Position numbers and translations under genes: made by a program. Below, piece after piece: positions 8,108-16,165 of a DNA stretch of 52,136 nt (its first letter is position 1; the number at the start of each line of letters is the position of its first letter). The notes under the pieces are model-generated. The model was not told the DNA's origin, made no database searches, and saw only the letters and a list, made by a program, of their open reading frames with translations. This DNA is from Chloroflexota bacterium. Lineage in GTDB: Bacteria > Chloroflexota > Anaerolineae > Anaerolineales > E44-bin32. Where the stretch lies: the NCBI GenBank assembly GCA_024277995.1, contig JAJRUD010000147.1, positions 1 to 52,136 on the forward strand, written 5' to 3'.

Positions 8108-9871
8108 ATGGATCGCTTCGAGCGCCTGCGGGCGCGCATAGAAGCCGCGCTGGGCCGGCGGCCCCTTGACTTGATCATCCGCGACGTGCGCCTGGCGGAC
8201 GTCTATCGCGGGCGGGTGATCGAGGCTGACATCGGTGTCTATGACGGCGTTGTGACCTCCATCCGACGCGGCCTGCGCGCCGAGGCGCGCCGGGTCCACG
8301 ATGCCCACGGCCTGTTCGCCCTGCCGGGCTTCATCGACGCCCACGTGCACATCGAGAGCACCTTGCTCACGCCCGAGCGCCTGGCGCAGATCATCGTGCC
8401 GAAAGGCACCACCTCGCTCTTCATCGACCCGATGGAGGTGGCCAACGTGGCCGGCTACCGGGGTGTGGAGGCCTTCCTGGCGGGGGCCGATGAGCTGCCC
8501 TACCGCCTCTTCGTTCAGGTGTCCTCGCGCGTGCCGACCGCCCCCGGCCTGGAGACGGCCGGCGCCGAGATGGGGCCGGCCGAGGTGGAGCGTATGCTCG
8601 ATTGGGAGCGCGCCCTGAGCCTGGGTGAGCTGGACCCCTCCAAGGTGCTGGAGATCTCCGAGGAGCACCTGCGCAAGGTGCTCGCGGCGCGCGCGCGCAA
8701 CAAACCGGCCAATGGCCACGCCATCGGCCTGCAGGGCGCTGAACTGGAGGCCTACGCCGTCGCCGGTCTCTCGGACGACCACGAGTGCGTCACTTTCGAG
8801 CAACTGGAAGCCCGCCTGGCCGTGGGAATGGCAGTCATGGTGCGCGAGGGCAGTTCCGAGCGCAACCTTGATACCTTGATCCGGGGCGTGGTGCAGGCGG
8901 GACTGGACACTCGCCATCTGATGTTCTGCACGGATGATAAGCACCCCTCGGACATCTCGGCCGAAGGGCACATCGACTACAACCTGCGGCGGGCCATCGA
9001 GCTCGGGCTGCCGCCCATGCAGGCCATCCAGATGGCGACGATCAACGCCGCGCTGCACTTCCGCATGGAGGGGCACATCGGAGCCATCGCCCCCGGCCGG
9101 TTGGCGGACGTCGTGCTCTGCGCGGCGCTGGAAAACCCCGAGCCGCAGGCCGTCTTCGTGGGCGGCCGGCTTGTGGCGCGCGAGGGGCAACTGGTCAGCC
9201 CGGTCGAGCCGGTTGCCTACCCCGCCTGGCTCAAGCAGACGGTGCGGGTGCAGCGCGGGACGCAGCCCGAGCATTTTGCCTTCCCGGCAGAGGGCTCGCG
9301 GGCGACCGTGCGCGCCATCGAGATCATCCCTGACCAGATCACCAACCATCTGCGCCGGGCGACCCTGCCCGTGCGGGACGGTCTGGTCCAGGCGGACCCG
9401 GCCCAGGACGTGCTCAAGCTGGCGGCGGTGGAGCGCCACGGCAAATCCGGCACCATGGCGGTGGCCTGGGCGAAAGGCTTTGGGCTCGAGCGCGGCGCCA
9501 TCGCCGGCTCGGTGGCCCATGATCACCACAACATCCTGGTCGTGGGAACGGATGACGCCGACATGGCGCTCTGCGTACGCGCCCTGGCGGAGAGCCAGGG
9601 GGGGTTCGTGGCCGCCGCCGAAGGGCGGGTGCTCAGCCTGCTGCCCCTGCCTCTGGCGGGGCTGATGAGCGAGGCGCCGCCTGCCGAGGTGGATGCCGGG
9701 CTGCGGCAGGTGCGCCGCGCGGCGGCCTCGCTGGGCTGCCCGCTGGCGGCGCCCTTCATGACCCTTTCTTTCATCTCGCTGCCCTCGATTCCCGAGGCCG
9801 GCATGTCGGACCTGGGGCTGATCGACGTCAAGTCGCGCGCATTGGTTCCCGTGCTCGAAGAGACGACCTGA
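8108..9871 (+). CDS. ade: Adenine deaminase (amidohydrolase superfamily)
   Basis: The 587-residue length and order of motifs fit bacterial adenine deaminase: LPGFIDAHVHIEST (metal-binding HxH), SDDHEC in the middle and FCTDDKHPSDI near residue 280, followed by the long C-terminal domain of this family. It converts adenine to hypoxanthine and ammonia, feeding purine oxidation or salvage. The ATG at 8108 with AGAGAGGA upstream is preferred over an in-frame GTG at 8087. It lies 247 bases after the importer genes, which suits uptake followed by deamination. No catalytic motif is missing. Confidence 0.9.
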   Translation: MDRFERLRARIEAALGRRPLDLIIRDVRLADVYRGRVIEADIGVYDGVVTSIRRGLRAEARRVHDAHGLFALPGFIDAHVHIESTLLTPERLAQIIVPKGTTSLFIDPMEVANVAGYRGVEAFLAGADELPYRLFVQVSSRVPTAPGLETAGAEMGPAEVERMLDWERALSLGELDPSKVLEISEEHLRKVLAARARNKPANGHAIGLQGAELEAYAVAGLSDDHECVTFEQLEARLAVGMAVMVREGSSERNLDTLIRGVVQAGLDTRHLMFCTDDKHPSDISAEGHIDYNLRRAIELGLPPMQAIQMATINAALHFRMEGHIGAIAPGRLADVVLCAALENPEPQAVFVGGRLVAREGQLVSPVEPVAYPAWLKQTVRVQRGTQPEHFAFPAEGSRATVRAIEIIPDQITNHLRRATLPVRDGLVQADPAQDVLKLAAVERHGKSGTMAVAWAKGFGLERGAIAGSVAHDHHNILVVGTDDADMALCVRALAESQGGFVAAAEGRVLSLLPLPLAGLMSEAPPAEVDAGLRQVRRAAASLGCPLAAPFMTLSFISLPSIPEAGMSDLGLIDVKSRALVPVLEETT

Positions 9872-9946
9872 TAGGGCGTGTGATGGGGAACGTTCCCCGC
9901 GGCGAAAGGCCCGACACGCCGGATTGAGAAGAAGAGGAGGAAGTCG

Positions 9947-11209
9947 TTGTCGAAGTTCGTCGGTTATCGATGCTCTGTCTGCGGCCGGTCCTACGGGCCC
10001 GACGAGGTGGTCTACACCTGTCCGCAGGACGGCGGCAATCTGGACGTGATGCTGGACTACGAAGCCATTGCGGCGCGATGGAGCCCGGCGGCCATCAGCC
10101 AGTCGCGGGACACCTCCATCTGGCGCTACCTGCCGCTGCTGCCGGTAGAGGACCCGGGCCACATGGGCTCGCCGCTGCGGGCCGTGGGCTGGACGCCGCT
10201 GTTCCGGCCGACCAGGCTGGCCGCCGGCCTCGGCCTGCAGGACCTGTGGCTGAAGGACGACGGCCGCAATCCCACGGCCTCCTTCAAGGACCGCGCCAGC
10301 GCGGTGGCCGTAGCGCGGGCGCAGGAGATCGAGGCCGAAGTGGTCATCACCGCTTCCACGGGCAACGCCGGCGCGGCGCTGGCAGGCATGGCTGCCGCCG
10401 CCGGGGTGCCGGCCGTCATCCTGGCCCCCAAATCCGCGCCGCAGGCCAAGGTGGCACAGCTGCTCATCTTCGGCGCACGGGTGGTGCTGGTGGACGGCAC
10501 CTACGACGACGCCTTCGATCTGACGCTGCAGGCTGCCGAGGCCCTGGGCTGGTACTGCCGCAACACGGGTTACAACCCCTTCACAGCCGAAGGCAAGAAG
10601 ACGGCTGCCTACGAGATCTGCGAACAGTTGACGGCCGCGCTGCAGGAGTCGCCCGACGCCGGCTGGGTGGTGCCCGACGCGGTCTTCGTGTCCGTTGGCG
10701 ACGGCAACATCATCTCCGGGCTGCACAAGGGCTTCAAGGACTTGAAGGCGCTGGGGTGGATCGAGAAGGTACCGCGCCTCTTCGGCGTGCAGTCCACCGG
10801 GTCGGCGGCCATCTACAACGCCTTCGCCGCCGGGACGGAGCAGATCGAGCCGGTGAGCGCCGACACCATGGCGGACAGCATTTCCGTAGATCTGCCGCGC
10901 GATGGCCTGCGCGCGCTGCGTGCTGCGACCCAGACGGGTGGGGCTTACGTGGCGGTGCCCGACGAGGAGATCCTGCAGGCCATGCGCGCCCTGGGGCGCG
11001 AGGCGGCGGTCTTCGCCGAGCCGGCGGGGGCCACGGCCTACGCCGGCTTGGTGGTGGCCGTGCGCGACGGCCTGGTGGCGCCCGAGGAGCGCATTGTGGT
11101 GCTCAACACCGGGAACGGCCTGAAGGACGTCAAGGCTGCCATGCAGGCTGCGGGCGAGGCGACGGTCATCCCGCCGGACCTGGCAGCCTTGCGGGAGATC
11201 TTGGGCTGA
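9947..11209 (+). CDS. Threonine synthase-like PLP enzyme with N-terminal zinc ribbon
   Basis: The 420-residue protein starts at TTG behind a GAGGAGG site. Its first 30 residues hold a CxxC...C zinc-ribbon-like segment (YRCSVCGRSY, VYTCPQDGGNL), as in many threonine synthases. PLP fold-type II motifs follow: the Schiff-base lysine in NPTASFKDRAS and the phosphate-binding loop STGNAGAAL. Threonine synthase turns O-phosphohomoserine into threonine. No thrA or thrB lies nearby and all neighbours are purine or amidohydrolase genes, so a related beta-elimination or replacement on a diamino or ureido acid is possible. That alternative is speculation. Confidence 0.78.
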   Translation: MSKFVGYRCSVCGRSYGPDEVVYTCPQDGGNLDVMLDYEAIAARWSPAAISQSRDTSIWRYLPLLPVEDPGHMGSPLRAVGWTPLFRPTRLAAGLGLQDLWLKDDGRNPTASFKDRASAVAVARAQEIEAEVVITASTGNAGAALAGMAAAAGVPAVILAPKSAPQAKVAQLLIFGARVVLVDGTYDDAFDLTLQAAEALGWYCRNTGYNPFTAEGKKTAAYEICEQLTAALQESPDAGWVVPDAVFVSVGDGNIISGLHKGFKDLKALGWIEKVPRLFGVQSTGSAAIYNAFAAGTEQIEPVSADTMADSISVDLPRDGLRALRAATQTGGAYVAVPDEEILQAMRALGREAAVFAEPAGATAYAGLVVAVRDGLVAPEERIVVLNTGNGLKDVKAAMQAAGEATVIPPDLAALREILG

Positions 11210-11354
11210 TGAGGTATTGCGGGCCGGGCGGGCATTGCATGCTCGTCAGGTGTGGCCTCGGTGCCGAAGGGATTGGCGTGTGGGTGGCCTGCGAATCACT
11301 CGTATCTGATGCATCCCTGGATGAGCGACCCTGGAGGGGAAGGGGGTGTCTGTG

Positions 11355-12326
11355 ATGGAAGCGCGTGAAGCAGTGACGATCACCGTTGCCGTGCCGGTCT
11401 ACAATGAGGTGGAGATCCTGCCCGAACTGTACCGGCGGGTGCGCGAGGTCATGGAGGGTCTGGGCGAATCGTGGGAGCTGATCCTGGTGGACGACGGCAG
11501 CACGGACGGATCCACCGAGCTGATCCTCGGCCTGGCAGAGCAGGATCCCCGCGTCCGGCCGGTGATCTTCGCCCGTAATTTCGGGCACCAGATCGCCATC
11601 ACGGCCGGGCTGGACTACAGCCGCGGCCGCGCCGTGGTGGTCATGGACGCCGACCTGCAGGACCCGCCGGAGGTCATCCCCGATCTGGTGGCGCGCTGGC
11701 GGGAGGGCTACGATGTGGTCTACGCCGTGCGCACCGAGCGCGAGGGGGAGACCTGGTTTAAGAAGTTCACCGCGGCGCTTTTCTACCGCCTGATCTACCG
11801 CATCACCGACGTGGGCATCCCCATGGACACAGGCGACTTCCGTCTGTTGGACCGGCAGGTGGTGGAGGTGTTGAAGCGCATGCGGGAGCGGCACCGCTTC
11901 CCGCGCGGCATGGTGGCCTGGGTCGGTTTCCGCCAGGTCGGCGTGCCCTACAAGCGCGCCGCCCGCCTCGCCGGCGAGACCAAATATCCCTTCCGCAAGA
12001 TGTTCCGTCTGGCGCTGGACGCGATCACGGGCTTCTCTTATTTCCCGCTGCAGATCGCGACCTACATGGGCTTCTTCTGCGCCGGGGTGAGCGCGCTGGC
12101 GATACCGGTGGTCATCGCCTTGCGGCTGGCCGGCAGCCAGGCCTTCCACGGGCAGGCGACGACATTGATCGCCGTGCTCTTCCTGGGAGGCGTGCAGCTC
12201 ATATCGCTGGGCATCGTCGGCGAATACATCGGGCGCCTTTATGACGAGGTCAAGGGCCGTCCGCTTTACGTCGTGCGGGAGGCACCCGCGGACGTGGATC
12301 GGCCCCAATCACCCAATACTCAATGA
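11355..12326 (+). CDS. Family 2 glycosyltransferase with two C-terminal membrane helices
   Basis: The 323-residue protein has the GT2 start [18 protein letters not shown], the nucleotide-binding VDDGSTDGS, and [12 protein letters not shown] with the metal-binding DxD-type acid residues. Two hydrophobic helices near residues 230-250 and 262-290 match the GtrB/DPM1/ArnC-like class. These enzymes transfer a sugar to undecaprenyl or polyprenyl phosphate at the cytoplasmic membrane. The ATG at 11355 was chosen over a GTG nine bases earlier; both have G-rich sites upstream. Its role among the purine genes is unclear and it may simply be an unrelated envelope gene. Confidence 0.88.
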   Translation: MEAREAVTITVAVPVYNEVEILPELYRRVREVMEGLGESWELILVDDGSTDGSTELILGLAEQDPRVRPVIFARNFGHQIAITAGLDYSRGRAVVVMDADLQDPPEVIPDLVARWREGYDVVYAVRTEREGETWFKKFTAALFYRLIYRITDVGIPMDTGDFRLLDRQVVEVLKRMRERHRFPRGMVAWVGFRQVGVPYKRAARLAGETKYPFRKMFRLALDAITGFSYFPLQIATYMGFFCAGVSALAIPVVIALRLAGSQAFHGQATTLIAVLFLGGVQLISLGIVGEYIGRLYDEVKGRPLYVVREAPADVDRPQSPNTQ

Positions 12327-12344
12327 CAGGAGACGAGAGACATC

Positions 12345-13820
12345 ATGATCGATCTGCATATCGAAGCTGACGGGCGAAAGCGTGCCATGGACCGCGTGCG
12401 CGAGCGCGGCATCATCATCCCCACCTTCGCCCAGATGAAAGACCCTGCGCTGATCCCCGCTGCCATCAAGGAGCAGCTCAAGGACGTCGGGCTGTGGGAC
12501 GTCAACCCACTCAATCTGTTCCGCATCACCTGGAAGAACGAACCCGTTCCCAGCGGCGGTGGTTTCAACGGTGTGAATTACATCGAATTTCCGAGCAGCC
12601 TGACGGGCGTTCCGGCGCGCGTCATCGCCCTGGTGGGCAAATGGTTCCCGACGGGGGCCCATAAGGTGGGGGCGGCCTTCGGCTGCCTGGTGCCGCGTCT
12701 GGTGACCGGCCAGTTCGATCCCACCACGCAAAAAGCCGTCTGGCCATCCACCGGCAACTACTGCCGCGGCGGTGCCTACGACTCGGCATTGCTGGCCTGC
12801 CAGTCCATCGCCATCCTGCCGGAGGGCATGAGCAAGGAACGCTTCGACTGGCTGGCCAAGATCGCCGGCGAGGTCATCAAGACCCCAGGCAGCGAATCCA
12901 ACGTGAAGGAGATTTTCGACAAGGTCTGGGAACTGCGTCGCTCGGGCGATAACGTGATGATCTTCAACCAGTTCGAGGAGTTCGGCAACTACCTCTGGCA
13001 CTACGACGTGACCGGACATGCCATGGAGGAAGTGCTGGAACAGGAACTGGGGCCGGCGGGGAATTACGCCGGCGTGGTGCTCACTACCGGCTCGGCCGGG
13101 ACCATCGCCTGCGGCGACTATCTGAAGCAGCGCTTCCCCGCCAGCAAGGTCGGCGCTGGCGAGGCACTGCAGTGCCCGACGCTGCTCGAGAACGGCTTCG
13201 GCGCACACCGCATCGAGGGTATCGGTGACAAGCACGTGCCCTGGATCCACAACGTCAAGAACACCGATCTGGTCATCGACATCGATGACAACGCCGTGGT
13301 CAATCTGGCGCGTCTCTTCAATGAGCCCGCCGGCCGGGCTTACCTGGTGGAGCAGGGCGTGCCCGAGGATTTTGTGGGCCAACTCGACCTGTTGGGCTTC
13401 TCCGGCATCGCCAACCTGACCATGGCCATCAAGTTCGCCAAATACTACGAACTCGGTGAAGAGGATGTGGTGCTCACCGTGCTGACGGATTCCATGGAGC
13501 TCTACCAGAGCCGCCTGCAGGAGATGCATCAGGAGACCGGTGAGTACCGCAAGCAGGATGCAGCGGCGCACTTCGCGCAGTACCTGCAGGGCCTGACCAC
13601 CGATAACCTGCTCGAGCTGCGCTATGTCGACCGGCGCCGGGTCCACAATCTGAAGTACTTCACCTGGGTGGAACAGCAGGGCCGGACCTACGAGGAGATC
13701 GTCGACCAGTGGTACAAGCGCGACTACTGGACGTCGGTGCAGCAGCAGGTGGAGCAGATCGACGAGCTGATCAAAGCCTTCAACGAAGAGGTGGGATTGG
13801 TGAAGGAACTCGCCGGCTGA
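12345..13820 (+). CDS. PLP-dependent fold-type II enzyme of unassigned reaction
   Basis: This 491-residue protein has a likely PLP-lysine motif, FPTGAHKVGAAFG (Lys near residue 106), and a serine/glycine-rich phosphate loop, TTGSAGTIA (about residues 247-255), as in tryptophan-synthase-beta-like enzymes. It is longer than cysteine synthase (about 310) or diaminopropionate ammonia-lyase (about 400), carries an extra N-terminal region and ends with a charged helical tail. I do not recognise a characterised member. Because known purine clusters encode the PLP enzyme YgeX, which cleaves 2,3-diaminopropionate to pyruvate and ammonia, this gene is a candidate functional replacement. That is inference. 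A cysteine- or serine-utilising lyase is equally conceivable. Confidence 0.75.
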   Translation: MIDLHIEADGRKRAMDRVRERGIIIPTFAQMKDPALIPAAIKEQLKDVGLWDVNPLNLFRITWKNEPVPSGGGFNGVNYIEFPSSLTGVPARVIALVGKWFPTGAHKVGAAFGCLVPRLVTGQFDPTTQKAVWPSTGNYCRGGAYDSALLACQSIAILPEGMSKERFDWLAKIAGEVIKTPGSESNVKEIFDKVWELRRSGDNVMIFNQFEEFGNYLWHYDVTGHAMEEVLEQELGPAGNYAGVVLTTGSAGTIACGDYLKQRFPASKVGAGEALQCPTLLENGFGAHRIEGIGDKHVPWIHNVKNTDLVIDIDDNAVVNLARLFNEPAGRAYLVEQGVPEDFVGQLDLLGFSGIANLTMAIKFAKYYELGEEDVVLTVLTDSMELYQSRLQEMHQETGEYRKQDAAAHFAQYLQGLTTDNLLELRYVDRRRVHNLKYFTWVEQQGRTYEEIVDQWYKRDYWTSVQQQVEQIDELIKAFNEEVGLVKELAG

Positions 13821-13852
13821 TCGCTGACCTCTCATCATCGCATTCGGACCCG

Positions 13853-13879
13853 GCAGGGGCGGCGTCTCGCCGCCCCTGC
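13853..13879 (+). terminator. Perfect 12-bp hairpin after the PLP-enzyme gene
   Basis: GCAGGGGCGGCG and its complement surround a TCT loop 32 bases downstream of the stop. No U-tract follows. The GGGGCGGCGT...CGCCCCTGCT core is shared with each unit of the tandem repeat at 22242-22569, so this is probably one copy of a dispersed hairpin family used at transcript ends. Confidence 0.6.
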
Positions 13880-14003
13880 TGAGTCCCGCGTGCCGGCGCG
13901 GTGGGAGGTGCCCGAAGGCAGGCTGCACCTCCGGCCGGGGGGCTCGCCCACGCGGGCCTAGCGGGTGTGTCGGTCTGAGGATGGTCCTGTCCCGCGTCGG
14001 CAT

Positions 14004-14011
14004 GCTAGAAT
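14004..14011 (+). promoter_or_regulatory. Extended -10 promoter element for the WD40 gene
   Basis: TGCTAGAAT gives an extended -10 (TGn plus TAGAAT at 14006-14011), 28 bases before the ATG at 14039. No good -35 is visible at the expected distance. The same TGCTAGAAT word occurs with a better -35 before the first molybdenum hydroxylase operon. The preceding stretch 13880-14003 holds only a further GGAGGTGC hairpin (13904-13932). Confidence 0.45.
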
Positions 14012-14038
14012 AGGTCAGTCCGAGGGGGGATAGAATCG

Positions 14039-15529
14039 ATGGCCTGGGCAAACCGTGCAGGGACCGGAGGGGTGGCCCGCATCAGCCTCCTGGGCCTGCT
14101 GATGCTCCTGACGCTGGGCTGGGCTTCCGGCCCTGCGGTCGCTCTCGGAGCGCCGCCTGCTGCACCGACGCCGCAACCCGCTCTGGAACCCATCTCACCG
14201 CAGAACGCCGCCCGACTGGAGCAGGTGGCATTCCTGCCTTATCCCGGCCGGGCCAAAGCCAGCGCGCTCGCCTTCGGCATGACCGGCAGCCCGCTTCTGG
14301 CGGTCGGCTTTGCCGAGGGTACGCTGCGCCTGTGGAGCGCGGCCAGCGCTGAACTGCTCGGCGAGGTCCGCGGGCACGAGGCGCGCATTGCCGCTCTGGC
14401 CTTCTCGCCGCGCGACCGTGACCTGCTGGCGTCGGCCTCCTTCGATACCTCGGCCAGGCTGTGGTTCGCCTCACGTGAGGGCCTGGCGTCGAGCGATGTG
14501 CTGGACGACAACGACGAGTACACGGTGGAATCGCTGGCCTTCACGCCCAGCGGGCTGAACCTGGTCGCCGGGTACGGCGACAACCGCTTCCTGGGCTGGA
14601 GGGTGGCCGACGGCGTCGTGGCTGCGGCCAGGGAGGTGGGCGAGCCGGGCTTCGCCATTCTGGATGCGGCCTTCTCGCGTCAGGGCGATCTGCTGGCCCT
14701 GGGATCTGCGGATGGGTTCTTGAGCCTGTGGGTGGTGAGCGAGGAAGGTGGCTTCCGGACCTACTTCCGCTGGTCGCGCCGCCTCTCGCCGAGCAGCCCG
14801 GTGACGACGGTGGCCTTCTCGCCCGAGAACGATCGGCTGCTGGCCTTCGGCACCCACAGCGGGGAGGTGAGGGTCTGGGACGCCGCGACGCGTCAGGAGC
14901 AGGGCGCTTTCGCGCTCACAGGCTCTGTGGTGCAGGTGGGTTTCTCGCCCGATGGTTCCCTGCTCTACGCCTGCACCGACGATGGGCAAGTCCACCTGTG
15001 GGAGGTCTATCGCTGGCAGGAGGTAGCGCAGCAGGTTTACCGGCCGCTGGCCGGCGGCTGCGCCTTCTCGCCGGATGGACTGCGCATGGGGGTCCTGCTG
15101 GAAGGAGGCGTCTCGCTGCTGGGCGTGCCGGCTCCCGAGCCGACGGCGACCGTGACGCCGAGCCCCACGCAGCGCCTGCCGCCGAAAGCGACCGCGACCT
15201 CCGGCGCTACGCTCACGCGAACGGCCACGGCGATCCCTGCTCCTGTTCCCGCCGGGGGCGCAGGCAGCGATGCGGCCTGGTACCGGCTGATCGCCGAGGA
15301 GGCGCTGAAGGCCTTCGGGCAGAACCTGGGAACGCTGCTTTCGGTGGGCCTGCTCTTGGCGCTGCTGGCCCTGGCCTGCTGGTTCCTGGCGCGGCGGGGC
15401 GAGGTCGGCCGGCGCCTGGGAGAGCGGCTGGCGCGGCTGTTGGAGCACGCCTGGAAGGGGGAGATCGTGCAGGCCTGGCGGGTGCTGAGGGGGAAGGACG
15501 AGCAGCCGCCGTCCGACCTGCAGTGCTGA
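14039..15529 (+). CDS. Exported WD40-repeat protein with C-terminal membrane anchor
   Basis: The 496-residue protein has an N-terminal signal sequence (hydrophobic residues about 16-36). About seven WD40-type blades follow over residues 55-375, recognisable from repeats such as LAFSPRDRDLLASASFDTSARLW and VAFSPENDRLLAFGTHSGEVRVWD. A Pro/Thr-rich linker (about 375-415), a helix LGTLLSVGLLLALLALACWFLARR and a short basic cytoplasmic tail complete it. This architecture places a beta-propeller outside the membrane, probably as an interaction scaffold. The partner is unknown. It starts a short run of envelope-type genes reaching to 18592. Confidence 0.85.
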   Translation: MAWANRAGTGGVARISLLGLLMLLTLGWASGPAVALGAPPAAPTPQPALEPISPQNAARLEQVAFLPYPGRAKASALAFGMTGSPLLAVGFAEGTLRLWSAASAELLGEVRGHEARIAALAFSPRDRDLLASASFDTSARLWFASREGLASSDVLDDNDEYTVESLAFTPSGLNLVAGYGDNRFLGWRVADGVVAAAREVGEPGFAILDAAFSRQGDLLALGSADGFLSLWVVSEEGGFRTYFRWSRRLSPSSPVTTVAFSPENDRLLAFGTHSGEVRVWDAATRQEQGAFALTGSVVQVGFSPDGSLLYACTDDGQVHLWEVYRWQEVAQQVYRPLAGGCAFSPDGLRMGVLLEGGVSLLGVPAPEPTATVTPSPTQRLPPKATATSGATLTRTATAIPAPVPAGGAGSDAAWYRLIAEEALKAFGQNLGTLLSVGLLLALLALACWFLARRGEVGRRLGERLARLLEHAWKGEIVQAWRVLRGKDEQPPSDLQC

Positions 15530-15553
15530 CGGAGCTACGGAAGGGGGATTCCC

Positions 15554-16015
15554 ATGCAGCAGCCAAATCTTGATGACCTGGTGCTGGTGGCCGTGATGAA
15601 TCGGCCGCGCGACCTGGAGATCGCTCGCGTGCTGGGCTGGTATCGCATCCCCCTGCAGCGGGCGCCGAAGACGGTGCGCGTCGACTGGCTGGCCTTCTAT
15701 CAGACGGCGGCCTTTGGTGAGGAGCGCTGGTCGGTGCGCTACCTGGCGCCGGTGCGCGGCCACGAGCTCGTGCGGCGCATTGACCTGCTGCAGGACGAGC
15801 CGGATCACCTGCGGGCCATGGAACCCTACTACAAGATCGAACTGGGGCCGCTGCAGCGCCTGACCAACCCCATTCGCGCCGAGAAATGGCGGCGTTTTAC
15901 CTTTCTCTATACGACCGGGGAGCGGCTGCTCACGGCGCGGCGCCTCAAGGATCTGACCGTTCCGCCATCGAAAACGCGCGACCTGTTGTGGCGGCTGCTG
16001 CGCGAGCGGGGCTGA
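15554..16015 (+). CDS. Conserved-looking 153-residue protein of unknown function
   Basis: A clean ATG with AAGGGGG upstream opens a soluble, basic 153-residue protein with no signal sequence or membrane helix. The segment VAVMNRPRDLEIARVLGWYRIPLQRAPK near the N-terminus and the Trp/Arg-rich middle (KWRRFTFLYTTGERLL) suggest a compact mixed fold, and the C-terminus is arginine-rich. I do not recognise the family. The gene lies 24 bases after the WD40 gene and is probably co-transcribed with it. Confidence 0.65.
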   Translation: MQQPNLDDLVLVAVMNRPRDLEIARVLGWYRIPLQRAPKTVRVDWLAFYQTAAFGEERWSVRYLAPVRGHELVRRIDLLQDEPDHLRAMEPYYKIELGPLQRLTNPIRAEKWRRFTFLYTTGERLLTARRLKDLTVPPSKTRDLLWRLLRERG

Positions 16016-16165
16016 AAGGCCCTCGGCGGCCGCTGGCGTCTGCCAGGGGTCAGATGGCTGTCGGCTCGACTTCCTGCGGCGGCGTGTGTATCATAGGAGA
16101 CTGATCGTGGCGGTCGCAGGCCGCCGGCACAGATCGATCGTCCCTTGGCCATGTAAGGAGGTTTC

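Noticed and set aside
7754-10726. Minus-strand open frame of 990 codons
   Set aside because: It lies opposite adenine deaminase and the threonine-synthase-like gene and has no recognisable domain; codon bias of the plus-strand genes explains it.
9947-11209. Calling the zinc-ribbon PLP enzyme a diaminopropionate ammonia-lyase (YgeX)
   Set aside because: Its N-terminal zinc ribbon and NPTASFKDR motif fit threonine synthase better than YgeX, so only the general family is claimed.
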